Assembly: GCA_016222825.1 (NCBI GenBank)
Contig: JACRQF010000015.1
Span: 186,001-250,000, forward strand
Direction: 5' to 3'
Length of the DNA: 64,000 nucleotides
From: Verrucomicrobiota bacterium
Lineage (GTDB): Bacteria > Verrucomicrobiota > Verrucomicrobiia > CAIQCK01
The position numbers and the translations under genes were made by a program. Under the pieces are notes generated by a model, which made no database searches, had not been told where the DNA came from, and worked only from the letters and a program-made list of their open reading frames with translations. Below are positions 9,149-18,303 of this stretch, piece by piece (within the stretch, counting starts at the first letter, position 1; each line of letters opens with the position of its first letter).

Positions 9149-9799
9149 TCATCGGTGACACGTGTAGCAGTCGTTGAGCTTCTTGATGTTGTGTTGCTTC
9201 ACCAGCTTTCGCCCCTGCTCCAGTTGGTTGGCCGGCGGTTTCCAGTGCGGATTGAAGACCTCCTCCACGGGCCGGACGAACTTCTCCGGGTTCTCGTGGC
9301 AATCGAGACACCACCGCATGTGCAACGTCTCCTGCTGCCACGTCAACGGCATCTCCCCGACCGGCCCGTGGCAGCTCGTGCAACCGATGCCTTTGTTGAC
9401 GTGAATGCTGTGGTTGAAGAAGACGAACTGCGGCAGGTAGTTCACCCGCTTCCAGCGGATCGGATCGCCGGTCTGGAAACTCTTGCGCACCGGCTCCAGC
9501 ATCGGCGCGTCGGCCCAGAGGATCGCGTGGCAGCCGATGCAGGTCTTCGTCGGCGGGATGCCGGCGAACGAGCTGCGCTCCACCGACGCGTGGCAATACC
9601 GGCAATCAATGCCAACGTCGCTCACGTGGTGCTTGTGGCTGAACGGCACCGGCTGCGAGATCGGGTCGCCAGCGCGCGTGACATAGGGCGAGCGGTAGAG
9701 TTCCGCCGCGGCCCACACCAGCGCCGCGACAATAAACACCCCCCCGAAGATGCTGATCTTCGCGATTGCGTTCGCGTTTGGATGGAATAACTGGCCCAT
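9149..9799 (-). CDS. actA: Alternative complex III pentahaem cytochrome c ActA
   Basis: Membrane-anchored multihaem cytochrome c, 216 residues, first gene of the act operon. One N-terminal membrane helix lies at about residues 14-34. Five haem sites are visible: CRYCH, CIGCH, CTSCH, CLDCH and CYTCH, the last at the extreme C-terminus. Five haems is the usual number for ActA. In known complexes ActA collects electrons from the ActB clusters and passes them to ActE or the oxidase. The gene is transcribed away from ctaA. The 195 bases between them must hold both promoters, but I see no convincing boxes; a 6-base stem (9816-9821 with 9827-9832) lies just upstream of the start. Confidence 0.95.
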   Translation of the reverse strand: MGQLFHPNANAIAKISIFGGVFIVAALVWAAAELYRSPYVTRAGDPISQPVPFSHKHHVSDVGIDCRYCHASVERSSFAGIPPTKTCIGCHAILWADAPMLEPVRKSFQTGDPIRWKRVNYLPQFVFFNHSIHVNKGIGCTSCHGPVGEMPLTWQQETLHMRWCLDCHENPEKFVRPVEEVFNPHWKPPANQLEQGRKLVKQHNIKKLNDCYTCHR

Positions 9800-9994
9800 C
9801 GTTCGACAATTCTCGGCGGCCGAACGGGCCGCGGTTCGTTCAGGTCAGGTCACTCCTTCGCTTGCGCGATGCGGGAACATAGCAGCGATTGCCGCTGCCG
9901 CAAGTCGCTGCGGCGATTTGACAGAACCGCGCACGCCAACGACTGTATGCGGAGTTGACGGCGCCTGTGGGAAACCGTTCGAAAGAAAGGACGC

Positions 9995-10888
9995 ATGAAG
10001 GAAGGTGAAGCACTGGTGCATCAGCTTGCTGTGGCGACGGCGGTCTGCACGCTGGCGCTGGTCAGCGTGGGCGGCGTGGTGACGAGCACGGGCGCGGGCC
10101 TGGCGGTGCCGGACTGGCCGACGAGTTTCGGCTACGGCATGTTCACGTTTCCCCTGTCGAAAATGGTCGGCGGCATTCTCTACGAACACAGCCATCGGCT
10201 GCTGGGATCGCTGGTGGGGGTGTTGACGCTCGCGCTGGTCGCTGTCGGCTGGCTGCGCGACCGACGGCCGTTCATTCGCCGGCTGACGGCCCTCGCGTTG
10301 CTGCTGGTGGTCGTCCAAGGCGTGCTCGGCGGCCTGCGGGTGGTGTGGGTGGATGTGCGGCTGGCAATGGTCCATGCGGTCGTGGCGCAGATTTTCTTCG
10401 GGCTGATCGTGGCGCTCGCGGTCGTCACGTCCCGCGGCTGGCGTGAGACGCGCCCGCATGAAGAGGGAAACGATTCCCGGCTCTGGCCGTTTGCGGCGGG
10501 CGCGACGGCGATCGTGTTTCTCCAGTTGATCTTCGGCGCGCTGGTCCGCCACAGCCAGTTGACGGTGTGGCTGCACGTCGGCGGGGCGTTGGTGGTGCTG
10601 GCGGCGCTGGCGGCCGTGTGCGCGGAGGCGATGCGCCGTCATGCAGATGAACGCGCGTTGCTCGTGCCGGGCCAGGCGATGCTCCTGCTCGGTCTGGCGC
10701 AGTTGATGGTTGGTGTTTGGGCATGGGTGCTGCGCGGCGACCGGCTCGCGGGCGCGCCCATCGGCCTGTTGGAGGCGACGGTGCCGACGATTCACGTTGC
10801 GCTGGGCGCGCTGATCCTCGGCGCCGCCGTGGCGTTGAGTCTGCTCGCGTGGAAATCGCAACCCGTGCCGGAAAAGGTGAACGCATGA
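9995..10888 (+). CDS. ctaA: Haem A synthase (COX15/CtaA family)
   Basis: Integral membrane enzyme that oxidises the C8 methyl group of haem O to the formyl group of haem A. The 297-residue protein has about eight hydrophobic segments in two similar halves. The first half carries E-H-S-H-R (in YEHSHRLLGS), the conserved histidine pair with its catalytic glutamate; further histidines occur at VHAVVAQ, VRHSQ and TIHVALG. The gene opens the rightward operon ctaA-ctaB-sco and diverges from actA, matching the haem A need of the caa3 oxidase encoded on the other side. The ctaB start overlaps its stop as ATGA. Confidence 0.94.
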   Translation: MKEGEALVHQLAVATAVCTLALVSVGGVVTSTGAGLAVPDWPTSFGYGMFTFPLSKMVGGILYEHSHRLLGSLVGVLTLALVAVGWLRDRRPFIRRLTALALLLVVVQGVLGGLRVVWVDVRLAMVHAVVAQIFFGLIVALAVVTSRGWRETRPHEEGNDSRLWPFAAGATAIVFLQLIFGALVRHSQLTVWLHVGGALVVLAALAAVCAEAMRRHADERALLVPGQAMLLLGLAQLMVGVWAWVLRGDRLAGAPIGLLEATVPTIHVALGALILGAAVALSLLAWKSQPVPEKVNA

Positions 10889-11790
10889 AGATGACTGCTG
10901 CCGTTCTTCCCATGACAAGCACGCGATGGGCGTCGCGGGCGATGGATTTTTGCGAGCTGACGAAGCCGCGCTTGAACACGATGGTGTTGCTGACGACCGC
11001 GGCGGGGTTTTATCTCGCGGCGGGCGCGGCGACGGACTGGACACGGTTGCTGCACGCGATGGCGGGCACGTTCCTGGCGGCGGGCGGCGCGGCGGCGTTG
11101 AACATGGCGTTGGAGCGCGAGGTGGACGGCCGCATGGCGCGCACGCGGGAGCGCCCGGTGCCAGCGGGGCGCGTCACGGTGGCGGAGGCGACGCTGTTTG
11201 GCGGGGTCTTGTTGGCGGCGGGAGTGACGTGGCTGGCGCTGGCGGTAAATGCGCTCGCCGCTCTGCTGGCGGCATTGACGGCGGCGGTCTATCTGCTGGC
11301 CTACACGCCGTTGAAGCGCAAGAGCGCGCTTTGCACGCTGGTCGGCGCGGTTTCGGGCGCGACACCGCCGATGATCGGCTGGGCGGCGGCGCACGGCGAA
11401 CTGGCGGCGGGCGCATGGGCGCTGTTTGGAATCATGTTCCTCTGGCAGTTGCCGCACTTCATGGCCATCGCGTGGATGCATCGGGAGGACTACGCGCGAG
11501 CCGGGCTGCCGATGCTGCCGGTGGTTGATGCGGTCGGCGCGAAGACGGTCACGGTGGTCCTCGCATCAATCGCGATGTTGACGGCGGTGAGTCTCGTGCC
11601 GGCCTTGGTCGGCGTGGCGGGGATGGCTTACGGCGTTGGAGCGATGCTGTTGGGCGCGGCGTTCCTGAATGCCGGCTTGCGCTTGGCGAGAGAACGTTCG
11701 GTGCTGGCGGCGCGACGGCTGTTCTTCGGCTCGCTGATCTACCTGCCTTTGTTGATGAGCCTGATGATGTGGAACAAGAACGGCGGTTGA
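10885..11790 (+). CDS. ctaB: Protohaem IX farnesyltransferase (haem O synthase)
   Basis: UbiA-family prenyltransferase that adds a farnesyl group to haem B to make haem O, the substrate of CtaA. The first aspartate-rich motif appears as N-x-A-L-E-R-E-V-D-x-x-M-x-R-T-x-x-R-P-V-P at about residues 75-95, and the second loop as YTPLKRKS. The protein is 301 residues with eight to nine hydrophobic segments, normal for the family. The ATG at 10885 overlaps the ctaA stop (ATGA) with AAGGTG just upstream. The open frame extends further upstream inside ctaA, but without a better start. Confidence 0.95.
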   Translation: MKMTAAVLPMTSTRWASRAMDFCELTKPRLNTMVLLTTAAGFYLAAGAATDWTRLLHAMAGTFLAAGGAAALNMALEREVDGRMARTRERPVPAGRVTVAEATLFGGVLLAAGVTWLALAVNALAALLAALTAAVYLLAYTPLKRKSALCTLVGAVSGATPPMIGWAAAHGELAAGAWALFGIMFLWQLPHFMAIAWMHREDYARAGLPMLPVVDAVGAKTVTVVLASIAMLTAVSLVPALVGVAGMAYGVGAMLLGAAFLNAGLRLARERSVLAARRLFFGSLIYLPLLMSLMMWNKNGG

Positions 11791-11811
11791 GTCTCGCCGG
11801 CGAAATCGGCA

Positions 11812-12444
11812 ATGAGAAGCGCATGGTTCAAAGCTGGACTGGTCGGCTGGGGCTTGCTGCTCGTGACCCTGGCGGTGCTCGGCGGTGTCGGTTGGGGCCA
11901 GTGGCAACGGTTGCGAGGTGAGGGCGTCGCAGTCGAGACGTTGCCCGTGCTGGGGACGGTGCCCGACTTCTCCTTCACCGAGCGCAGCGGCCGGACGGTC
12001 ACGCTGGCGGATTTGCGCGGCAGCGTCTGGGTGGCCGATTTCATCTTCACACGCTGCGGTGGGCCGTGCCCGACGATGTGCGCGGCGATGGCGGCGTTGC
12101 AGCGCTCGCTGGGCGGAGCGCCGGAGGTGAAGCTGGTCAGCTTCAGCGTGGACCCGGACCACGACACGCCCGAAGTGCTGGCGAGATTTGCCGCGCGTTT
12201 CGGCGCCAGCGACACGCAATGGTTCTTCCTGACGGGCAACAAGAGCAGCATCTGGACGCTCGCCAACAACGGTCTGAAGCTGGCCGTGACCAGCGACACG
12301 CCGGGGGAGCTTGTTCACAGCACGAAGTTCGCACTGGTGGATCGCGCCGGCCGCATCCGCGGCTACTACGACGGCATGGACCCGGCGGAACAGGCCCGGT
12401 TGTTGCCGGCCATCAGCGCGCTGCTGCGGGAGAGCGCGCCCTGA
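11812..12444 (+). CDS. sco: SCO1/SenC family copper chaperone (second copy)
   Basis: Second Sco protein in the window, 210 residues. It has a single N-terminal membrane anchor at about residues 9-30 and a thioredoxin-like domain with the copper motif CGGPC (in TRCGGPCPTMC) and the distal histidine in VHSTKF. It lies 21 bases after ctaB in the haem A biosynthesis operon. It differs from the first Sco at 966 by lacking the C-terminal helix and by having the more usual CxxxCP pattern, so the two may serve different steps, such as copper transfer versus thiol reduction of CoxB (inference). Confidence 0.93.
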   Translation: MRSAWFKAGLVGWGLLLVTLAVLGGVGWGQWQRLRGEGVAVETLPVLGTVPDFSFTERSGRTVTLADLRGSVWVADFIFTRCGGPCPTMCAAMAALQRSLGGAPEVKLVSFSVDPDHDTPEVLARFAARFGASDTQWFFLTGNKSSIWTLANNGLKLAVTSDTPGELVHSTKFALVDRAGRIRGYYDGMDPAEQARLLPAISALLRESAP

Positions 12445-12475
12445 AGCGGATCTGCAGAGGCGGCGGAAGTATTCG

Positions 12476-12504
12476 TTGACGGTGGGACGGATGGGCTGTT
12501 GAAA
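12476..12504 (+). promoter_or_regulatory. Possible sigma-70 promoter for the GH106-like gene
   Basis: TTGACG (12476-12481), a 17-base spacer and TTGAAA (12499-12504). The -35 is good and the -10 weak. Transcription would begin about 12 bases before the chosen ATG, close to the ribosome site. Confidence 0.35.
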
Positions 12505-12524
12505 TGCTCCCGAAAGGTCTGACG

Positions 12525-15500
12525 ATGAACCCGCACAAAACCCGATGGCATTTCATAACGCGACTGCTCCTGCTTGGCGCGATGTTGTTGCCAATGGCAG
12601 CCGCAGCGGCCGATCTGGAACAGGACTGGAACAACCCGCCCCGCGACGCCCGGCTGCGCGCCTATTGGTGGTGGCTCAACGGCTGCGTCACCAAGGAAGC
12701 CATCACGCGCGACCTTGAGGAGATGAAGGCCAAGGGCTTCGGCGGCGCGCTCATCTGCGACGCCGACGGTTCCGCACAGGACGGCAACGAACGCGCGCCG
12801 CACGGGCCGACGTTCTTCTCGCCGGAATGGCGCGAACTCTACAAACACACCCTCCGCGAAGCCGCGCGGCTCGGTCTGGAGATGAGCCTGAACATCCAGA
12901 GCGGCTGGAACCTCGGCGGACCGATGGTGACGGCCGACGATGCGGCGAAGAAGCTCGTCTGGTCGGAAACGCGCGTGACCGGACCGACGAAGATCGCGCA
13001 GAAGCTGCCGGAGCCGGCCAGCCGCGACAATTACTACCGTGATGCATTTGTGGTGGCATATCGATTGAAAGAAGCGGAAGCGAAGAATGTTTTCGCCGGC
13101 TTGAAATCCTGCTCCGAGCAACCGACCCAGCCGCTGAAGCACCTCGCCGATGGCAACCCGGACACATTCTGGATTTCCACCACTGGCAAGTTCCGCGTCG
13201 GCCCGTCGCGGGAGCGGCCGGCATGGGTGCAGTTCGAGTTCCACGCGCCGACGAGCGTTGAGAAGCTCACGATCCTGCCGCGGCCAAGTTACGGGCCGAA
13301 GGAGTGTGAATTGCAGGTCTCCGACGACGGCAAGGCGTTCCGCACCGTGAAGACGTTCACGGCGGGCGAGAAGAAGGAGACGGTCGTGACGTTCGACGCC
13401 GTGACAGGCTGCGTTTTCCGGCTCGCCGTCTATGGAGCCTTCGACCGCGGTTCGCCCAAGGCCCCGCGCAACGTCCAGATCGCAGAGTTGCGCCTTTCCG
13501 GCAAGGGCGGCTCGTGGCCTGATGGCGGCGCGAAACGACGGACGCTCCTGCACTGGGAACAGAAAGCCGGCCACAGGCCGCTCCATTTCTCCGCGCCGGA
13601 TACGGCACTGCTGTTCGAGGAATCACCCGCCGAACCGGCCGAGGAGGACACTCGTTCCGCCGACGTTCTCGACCTCACCGACAAGCTCGACAAGGACGGC
13701 GCGCTGCGCTGGAACGCGCCCGCCGGCGTGTGGCAGGTGCTGCGGTTCGGCTGCACCATCGGCAATCATTCCTACGTCTCAACGTGCAGCGAGGGCTGGA
13801 ACGGGTTTGCGCTCGATGTGCTCGATGCCGGCGCGTTCCGCCGCTACTGGGACGCGGTGGTCGAGCCGCTCATCGCCGACGCCGGGCCGCTCGCCGGAAA
13901 GACGCTGAAGTATCTGCACACCGACAGTTGGGAGGTCGAGCCGCTGAACTGGACGCCGGCGATGCGCGCGGAGTTCCGCAAACGCCGCGGCTACGACATG
14001 ACGCCGTGGGCGCCTGCGCTGGCCGGTCGCATCGTCGGGAGCCGCGCCGAGAGCAACAAGTTCCTCCACGACTTCCGCAAGACGCTCGGAGACCTCGCGA
14101 TTGACAACCACTACCGGCCGTTCCGCGACGGCGCGCACCGGCACAAGCTGCTCATCCACCCGGAGAGCGGCGGGCCGCACGCGGTGCCGATTGACGCGCA
14201 GCGATGCCTCGGCTTCGACGACGCGCCGATGAGCGAGTTCTGGGCGTGGTCGTGGCGGCATCGCATCGGCGACTCGAACCGCTTCTTCGTCAAGCAGCCC
14301 GCCTCCGCCGCGCACACCTACGGCCGCAAACTCGTGCTGGCGGAAGGTTTTACGACCATCGGACCGCACTGGCAGGAAACGCTCTGGGACAATCTCAAAC
14401 CGTCCTTCGACAAAGCCTGTTGCGAGGGGCTGAACCTGCTCGTCTGGCACGAGTTCGTCTGCTCGCCCGCCGAGCAGGGTTTGCCCGGCATCCAGTATTT
14501 CGCCGGCACGCACCTGAATCCGAACGTGACGTGGTGGACCAAGTCCGCGCCGTTCTTCAGCTACCTCAACCGCTGCCAGGCGATGCTCCAGCGCGGCTTG
14601 TTCGTCGCTGATGCCTGCTATTACTACGGCGATCACGTGCCGAATTTCGCGCAACACAAGCGCACCGACCCCGCGCGCGTGCTGCCCGGCTACGACTATG
14701 ATGTCATCACCGAAGAGGCGTTGCTGACACGGGCGACCGTGAAGGATGGCCGCATCGTGCTGCCCGACGGCATGAGCTATCGCGTGCTCGTCCTGCGCGA
14801 CCAGAAAGCCATCTCGCTTCCCGTGCTGCGGAAGGTGAAAGAACTGGCCGCAGCCGGCGCGACGGTTGTGGGGCCGAAGCCAACGGAAGCCGAGAGCCTG
14901 CGCGACAGCGACGCGGAGGTGAAGCGAATCGCCTCGGCGCTCCCCATCGTCACTGACAAGACGTCGCGCGAAGTCCTGCTCGCCACCGGCGTGAAGCCGG
15001 ACTTCGAGTTCAGCGGCGGCGACGCGCAGACCGACCTCGACTACATCCATCGCCGCGACGGCAGCGCCGACATCTACTTCGTCGCCAATCGCACCAACCG
15101 CGCCGAGCGCGTCACCTGCACCTTCCGCGTCGCCGGCAAAGCGCCGGAGCTTTGGGACGCGGTGAGCGGCGAGCGCCGTTTCGCCGCCGCCTACAGTGAA
15201 GCCGACGGTCGCACGAGCCTGCCGTTGGAGTTTGCGCCGTGTGGCTCGTGGTTCGTCGTCTTCCGCGAACCGGCGTCGAGCCATCCCGCGACGGCGGAAA
15301 GCAACGCGCCGCAGTTTCGTGTCGTGCAGGAACTGTCTGCACCGTGGACCACTCACTTCGTGCCTGGCATGAGCACGCCCGAACGAGACGCCCGCGAGAT
15401 GAACCGTTCCGACACACGCCAGATCGTTTTAGACAAGCTCACCTCCTGGACCGAGCATCCCGATCCCGGCATCAAGTTCTACTCCGGCACGGCGAGCTAC

Positions 15501-15842
15501 ATGAAGCAGTTCGACTTCGACCAATCCAAAATCCAGAATTCAAAATCCAAAATCTTCCTCGACCTCGGCGACCTTCGCGAACTGGCTGAAGTCCGGCTTA
15601 ACGGCAAGCCGCTCGGCATCGTCTGGGCGCCGCCGTTCCGCGTGGAGGTTACCGGTGCGTTGAAACCGACGAGCAACGTGCTCGAAATTCAAGTCTGCAA
15701 CTTCTGGCCAAACCGCATCATTGGCGACGATTCGCTGCCGCCGGAGAAGCGACTCACGAGAACCAACATCCGCAAGCTGACCAAGGAGACGCCGCTGATG
15801 CCCTCCGGCCTGTTCGGGCCGGTGACGTTGTGTGCGGAGTAG
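12525..15842 (+). CDS. Secreted GH106-like glycosidase (alpha-L-rhamnosidase family) with discoidin-type insert
   Basis: Large exported glycoside hydrolase of 1105 residues. After a signal peptide ending near AAAAAD comes the block RAYWWWLNG / DLEEMKAKGFGGALICD / GPTFFSPEW, which is characteristic of GH106 alpha-L-rhamnosidases and relatives. Residues about 195-325 look like an F5/8 type C (discoidin) domain inserted early in the catalytic region, possibly for carbohydrate binding. A C-terminal beta-sandwich (LDLGDLRELAEVRLNGKPLG) is typical of such enzymes. The ATG at 12525 is preceded by AAAGG at 7 bases. A 7-base tandem repeat at 15523-15557 encodes part of a surface loop. The substrate is unproved; rhamnose-containing glycans are the likely target. 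Confidence 0.8.
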   Translation: MNPHKTRWHFITRLLLLGAMLLPMAAAAADLEQDWNNPPRDARLRAYWWWLNGCVTKEAITRDLEEMKAKGFGGALICDADGSAQDGNERAPHGPTFFSPEWRELYKHTLREAARLGLEMSLNIQSGWNLGGPMVTADDAAKKLVWSETRVTGPTKIAQKLPEPASRDNYYRDAFVVAYRLKEAEAKNVFAGLKSCSEQPTQPLKHLADGNPDTFWISTTGKFRVGPSRERPAWVQFEFHAPTSVEKLTILPRPSYGPKECELQVSDDGKAFRTVKTFTAGEKKETVVTFDAVTGCVFRLAVYGAFDRGSPKAPRNVQIAELRLSGKGGSWPDGGAKRRTLLHWEQKAGHRPLHFSAPDTALLFEESPAEPAEEDTRSADVLDLTDKLDKDGALRWNAPAGVWQVLRFGCTIGNHSYVSTCSEGWNGFALDVLDAGAFRRYWDAVVEPLIADAGPLAGKTLKYLHTDSWEVEPLNWTPAMRAEFRKRRGYDMTPWAPALAGRIVGSRAESNKFLHDFRKTLGDLAIDNHYRPFRDGAHRHKLLIHPESGGPHAVPIDAQRCLGFDDAPMSEFWAWSWRHRIGDSNRFFVKQPASAAHTYGRKLVLAEGFTTIGPHWQETLWDNLKPSFDKACCEGLNLLVWHEFVCSPAEQGLPGIQYFAGTHLNPNVTWWTKSAPFFSYLNRCQAMLQRGLFVADACYYYGDHVPNFAQHKRTDPARVLPGYDYDVITEEALLTRATVKDGRIVLPDGMSYRVLVLRDQKAISLPVLRKVKELAAAGATVVGPKPTEAESLRDSDAEVKRIASALPIVTDKTSREVLLATGVKPDFEFSGGDAQTDLDYIHRRDGSADIYFVANRTNRAERVTCTFRVAGKAPELWDAVSGERRFAAAYSEADGRTSLPLEFAPCGSWFVVFREPASSHPATAESNAPQFRVVQELSAPWTTHFVPGMSTPERDAREMNRSDTRQIVLDKLTSWTEHPDPGIKFYSGTASYMKQFDFDQSKIQNSKSKIFLDLGDLRELAEVRLNGKPLGIVWAPPFRVEVTGALKPTSNVLEIQVCNFWPNRIIGDDSLPPEKRLTRTNIRKLTKETPLMPSGLFGPVTLCAE
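15523..15557 (+). repeat. Period-7 degenerate tandem repeat inside the GH106-like gene
   Basis: Five 7-base units: aatccaa, aatccag, aattcaa, aatccaa, aatcttc. The run is AT-rich in a gene of much higher GC and encodes SKIQNSKSKI. Because 7 is not a multiple of 3, gain or loss of one unit would break the frame. Confidence 0.75.
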
Positions 15843-15852
15843 AAATGAGAGG

Positions 15853-17040
15853 TCAGGGTGCCGGTGGCTCCGCAGGCCCGTGGCGAGGCACATGGATAAT
15901 GAAGGTGGTGCCTTTGCCTTCTTCGCTCTGCAACGAGATGGTGCCGCCGTGATCGCTGACGATCTTGTGCGCAATGGACAGCCCCAAGCCGGTGCCGCGT
16001 TTCTTGCCGAACGTCACGAACGGTTTCCAAACTTCCGCCTGTTGGTGCCGCGGAATGCCGTGGCCCGTGTCGCGAACTTCGAGGCGCACCAACTCCCCTT
16101 CGCATTCGGCGCACACTATTAATTGTCCTCCTTTGGGCATGGCTTCGGCGGCGTTGAGGGCCAGGTTGTGGATCACCCGCTGGATGCGGTGAGGGTCCAG
16201 CACGACGGGGTCGAAGAGGTTGACGTTCAACTCCAGCCGCACGCCGCGCTTTTCAAAATCGTCGCGAAGCGGGTCGAAGGTGTCATTGAGGAGATTGCCC
16301 AGCAACGTGGGTTCGAGCGCGAGCTTGCTGGAGCTGCGGCTGTAGTCGAGCAGGTCCGTCACCATCGTCGTCAACCGGTCCACCTCGCGGACGATCCGCC
16401 GGGTGCGCTTCGCGGTTTCAGGGCTGGCAGGATCTTCGGCGATCAGTTCGGCGGAAAGGCGGATGGAGCCGAGCGGCCCCTTCAGGTCGTGGACGATGGA
16501 CGCCGCCATGCGGCCGACGAGGCCGAGACGCTCGCGTTGGACGACTTCCTGCACGTAACGCTCGTCAATCGCCCGCAACTGCTGGTGGGCGCCTTCGAGC
16601 AGGTTCCTCGTCAGCTCCAGTTTGTGCCCCCACAGTTCCTTCAAGGCGGAGAAACGCAACCGCCACAAGACGCAATCCCCCGCCGCGACGGCGCTGGCGG
16701 CGCGCCGATGGTCGCCAAACAAAGCCATCTCGCCGAAGAAATCGCCGGGGCCGAGTTCGACGAATGTTTCTTCGCCGCCGCCTTCGACCGGTTTGAAGAT
16801 GCGCACGCGGCCCTTCTCAATGAGGTAAACACTGTCGCCGAGGTCGCCTGCTTCGAAGACGGGCGGGCTGTCGGCGCGGTATTCTTCGGCGACAGCGTGT
16901 CGCAGGACCGCTTCGACGGCGTCAGGGTCAATGCCGGCCAGCAGTTTGTTCCTGGCCGGGGGGCGGGCTGCCCGCACCGCAGCGCCCACGACCGTCGTCC
17001 TGGAGCGCTTCACCTTCGGTCCAAAAAACTCCGTGTCCAT
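15853..17040 (-). CDS. Cytoplasmic sensor histidine kinase with cyclic-nucleotide-binding domain
   Basis: A 395-residue kinase without membrane helices. Residues about 35-150 form a cNMP-binding (CAP_ED) domain, including the phosphate-cassette-like stretch GDFFGEMALFGDHRRAASAVA. A dimerisation/phosphoacceptor domain follows with the H-box IVHDLKGPLGSI (H184). The ATPase domain shows the N box NLALNAAEAM, G1 DTGHGIP and G2 GTGLGLSIA. It lies 27 bases downstream of the receiver-ATPase gene and is probably its partner. The gene converges on the GH106-like gene with a 10-base gap. The input signal is unknown; the cNMP domain may bind cAMP, cGMP or another ligand. Confidence 0.9.
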   Translation of the reverse strand: MDTEFFGPKVKRSRTTVVGAAVRAARPPARNKLLAGIDPDAVEAVLRHAVAEEYRADSPPVFEAGDLGDSVYLIEKGRVRIFKPVEGGGEETFVELGPGDFFGEMALFGDHRRAASAVAAGDCVLWRLRFSALKELWGHKLELTRNLLEGAHQQLRAIDERYVQEVVQRERLGLVGRMAASIVHDLKGPLGSIRLSAELIAEDPASPETAKRTRRIVREVDRLTTMVTDLLDYSRSSSKLALEPTLLGNLLNDTFDPLRDDFEKRGVRLELNVNLFDPVVLDPHRIQRVIHNLALNAAEAMPKGGQLIVCAECEGELVRLEVRDTGHGIPRHQQAEVWKPFVTFGKKRGTGLGLSIAHKIVSDHGGTISLQSEEGKGTTFIIHVPRHGPAEPPAP

Positions 17041-17067
17041 GCGCGATGATCACCCCCTCATGACGGC

Positions 17068-18303
17068 CTAGCCAAACAACCGCCGCAGTCCCTTGTGCCC
17101 GCGCTGCTCCGCGCGGCGGTGCGCCCGCTGCCACGCCTTCGACGGCTGGGCCGGCGGCTGTTTCTGGTGCTCCTCCGAGCTGATCTGGAACGCGAGGTCT
17201 TCGATCGCATCCCCCGCCGGACCGGGAGACGCGCCGAGGATCAACGGCGTGCCGAGATTGATGGAATTGACGACCTCCGGCGCGAACGGGATCACCAGGT
17301 TCGCCTCGCGTTGCAGGGCCTCGGCAATGACTTTCGGATCCAGCGCGTTGCGGACGAAGGTTTGATTGAGCGCCACCCGGATGTGATCCTGCGACACACC
17401 CTGTTCTTCGAGCGCCTCAAGCGCAGCCTTGAGGGTGGCGACGGAAGCCAGTTCGGGCGCCAGCGGCAGGATGACTTCGTGCGACGCTTTCAACGCCGCC
17501 AGCGTTGTTTCGCTGTAATCATGCGGCAGGTCCAGCACGACATAGTGATACCGCCGGCTCAACAGCGACAGAACCATTGAGACCTGCTGCCCCGTAAGAT
17601 GAGCCGCCATCTTGAAAGTGCGCGGCGCGGCCAGCAACGACACGCCGCTCGCGTGCTGTGAGAGCAGGCTGGCGATCAATTCGTCGTCAATGCCCGGCAG
17701 CGGTTTGTCGGCCAGGTCCGCCCAAGTGTAGCGGGGCGAGATGTTCAACATCAAGCTGCTCTGGCCGCCTGACGAAACAAGGTCCACCAGCACCGTCGGG
17801 CATCCAAACAACTGCGCCAAGCCGACGGCCAGATTCGTTGCCACCGTGGATACACCCGTGCCGCCGCGCAGCGAATAGACCGCAATAGTCTTGCCGCTGA
17901 AGGCCGCCTCCGTCTTTTCCGGCGGGCGATCCGCGGCCCGCCGCAACAACACCTTCACCCGCGCCTCCAATTCCACCCGCTGGAACGGCTTCGTCAGGTA
18001 GTCATCCGCGCCGCATTCGAGGCCTTTGACTTTCTCCTCCATTGAAGACTGCCCCGTGAGCATGATGATCGGCACGCGCGACGTCTTGGGATTCTCGCGC
18101 AGCCGGCGGCACACCTCGAAACCGTCCATCCCCGGCATCTTCACGTCGAGGAAGATCAGATCGGGCCGCAACTCCTCCGCCAACCTGAGTCCGTCCTCGC
18201 CGTTATCGGCTGAGAAGACCTGATGCCCGCCAACAGTCAGGACATCTCCGGTAGTCTCTACTGCCGTGGGGTCGTCGTCCACAATCAGGATTTTTGCTTT
18301 CAT
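17068..18303 (-). CDS. Receiver domain fused to a CpaE/TadZ-like ParA-family ATPase
   Basis: Residues 1-120 are a CheY-like receiver with acidic residues D9-D11, phosphoacceptor D53, T83 and K105. Residues about 137-375 form a MinD/ParA-type ATPase with a deviant Walker A, RGGTGVST (146-153), in which the usual lysine after the glycines is missing, as in CpaE/TadZ proteins. The C-terminal 30 residues are basic and polar. CpaE/TadZ proteins position Tad pili at the cell pole; no tad genes are visible here, so the role may be different. The histidine kinase just downstream probably phosphorylates D53. The gene diverges from glnD. Confidence 0.88.
   Translation of the reverse strand: MKAKILIVDDDPTAVETTGDVLTVGGHQVFSADNGEDGLRLAEELRPDLIFLDVKMPGMDGFEVCRRLRENPKTSRVPIIMLTGQSSMEEKVKGLECGADDYLTKPFQRVELEARVKVLLRRAADRPPEKTEAAFSGKTIAVYSLRGGTGVSTVATNLAVGLAQLFGCPTVLVDLVSSGGQSSLMLNISPRYTWADLADKPLPGIDDELIASLLSQHASGVSLLAAPRTFKMAAHLTGQQVSMVLSLLSRRYHYVVLDLPHDYSETTLAALKASHEVILPLAPELASVATLKAALEALEEQGVSQDHIRVALNQTFVRNALDPKVIAEALQREANLVIPFAPEVVNSINLGTPLILGASPGPAGDAIEDLAFQISSEEHQKQPPAQPSKAWQRAHRRAEQRGHKGLRRLFG

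Noticed and set aside
9918..9946. Promoter for ctaA (TTGACA then GACTGT at 17 bases)
   Set aside because: The -35 is perfect but the -10 shares only two bases with the consensus, so I do not call it.
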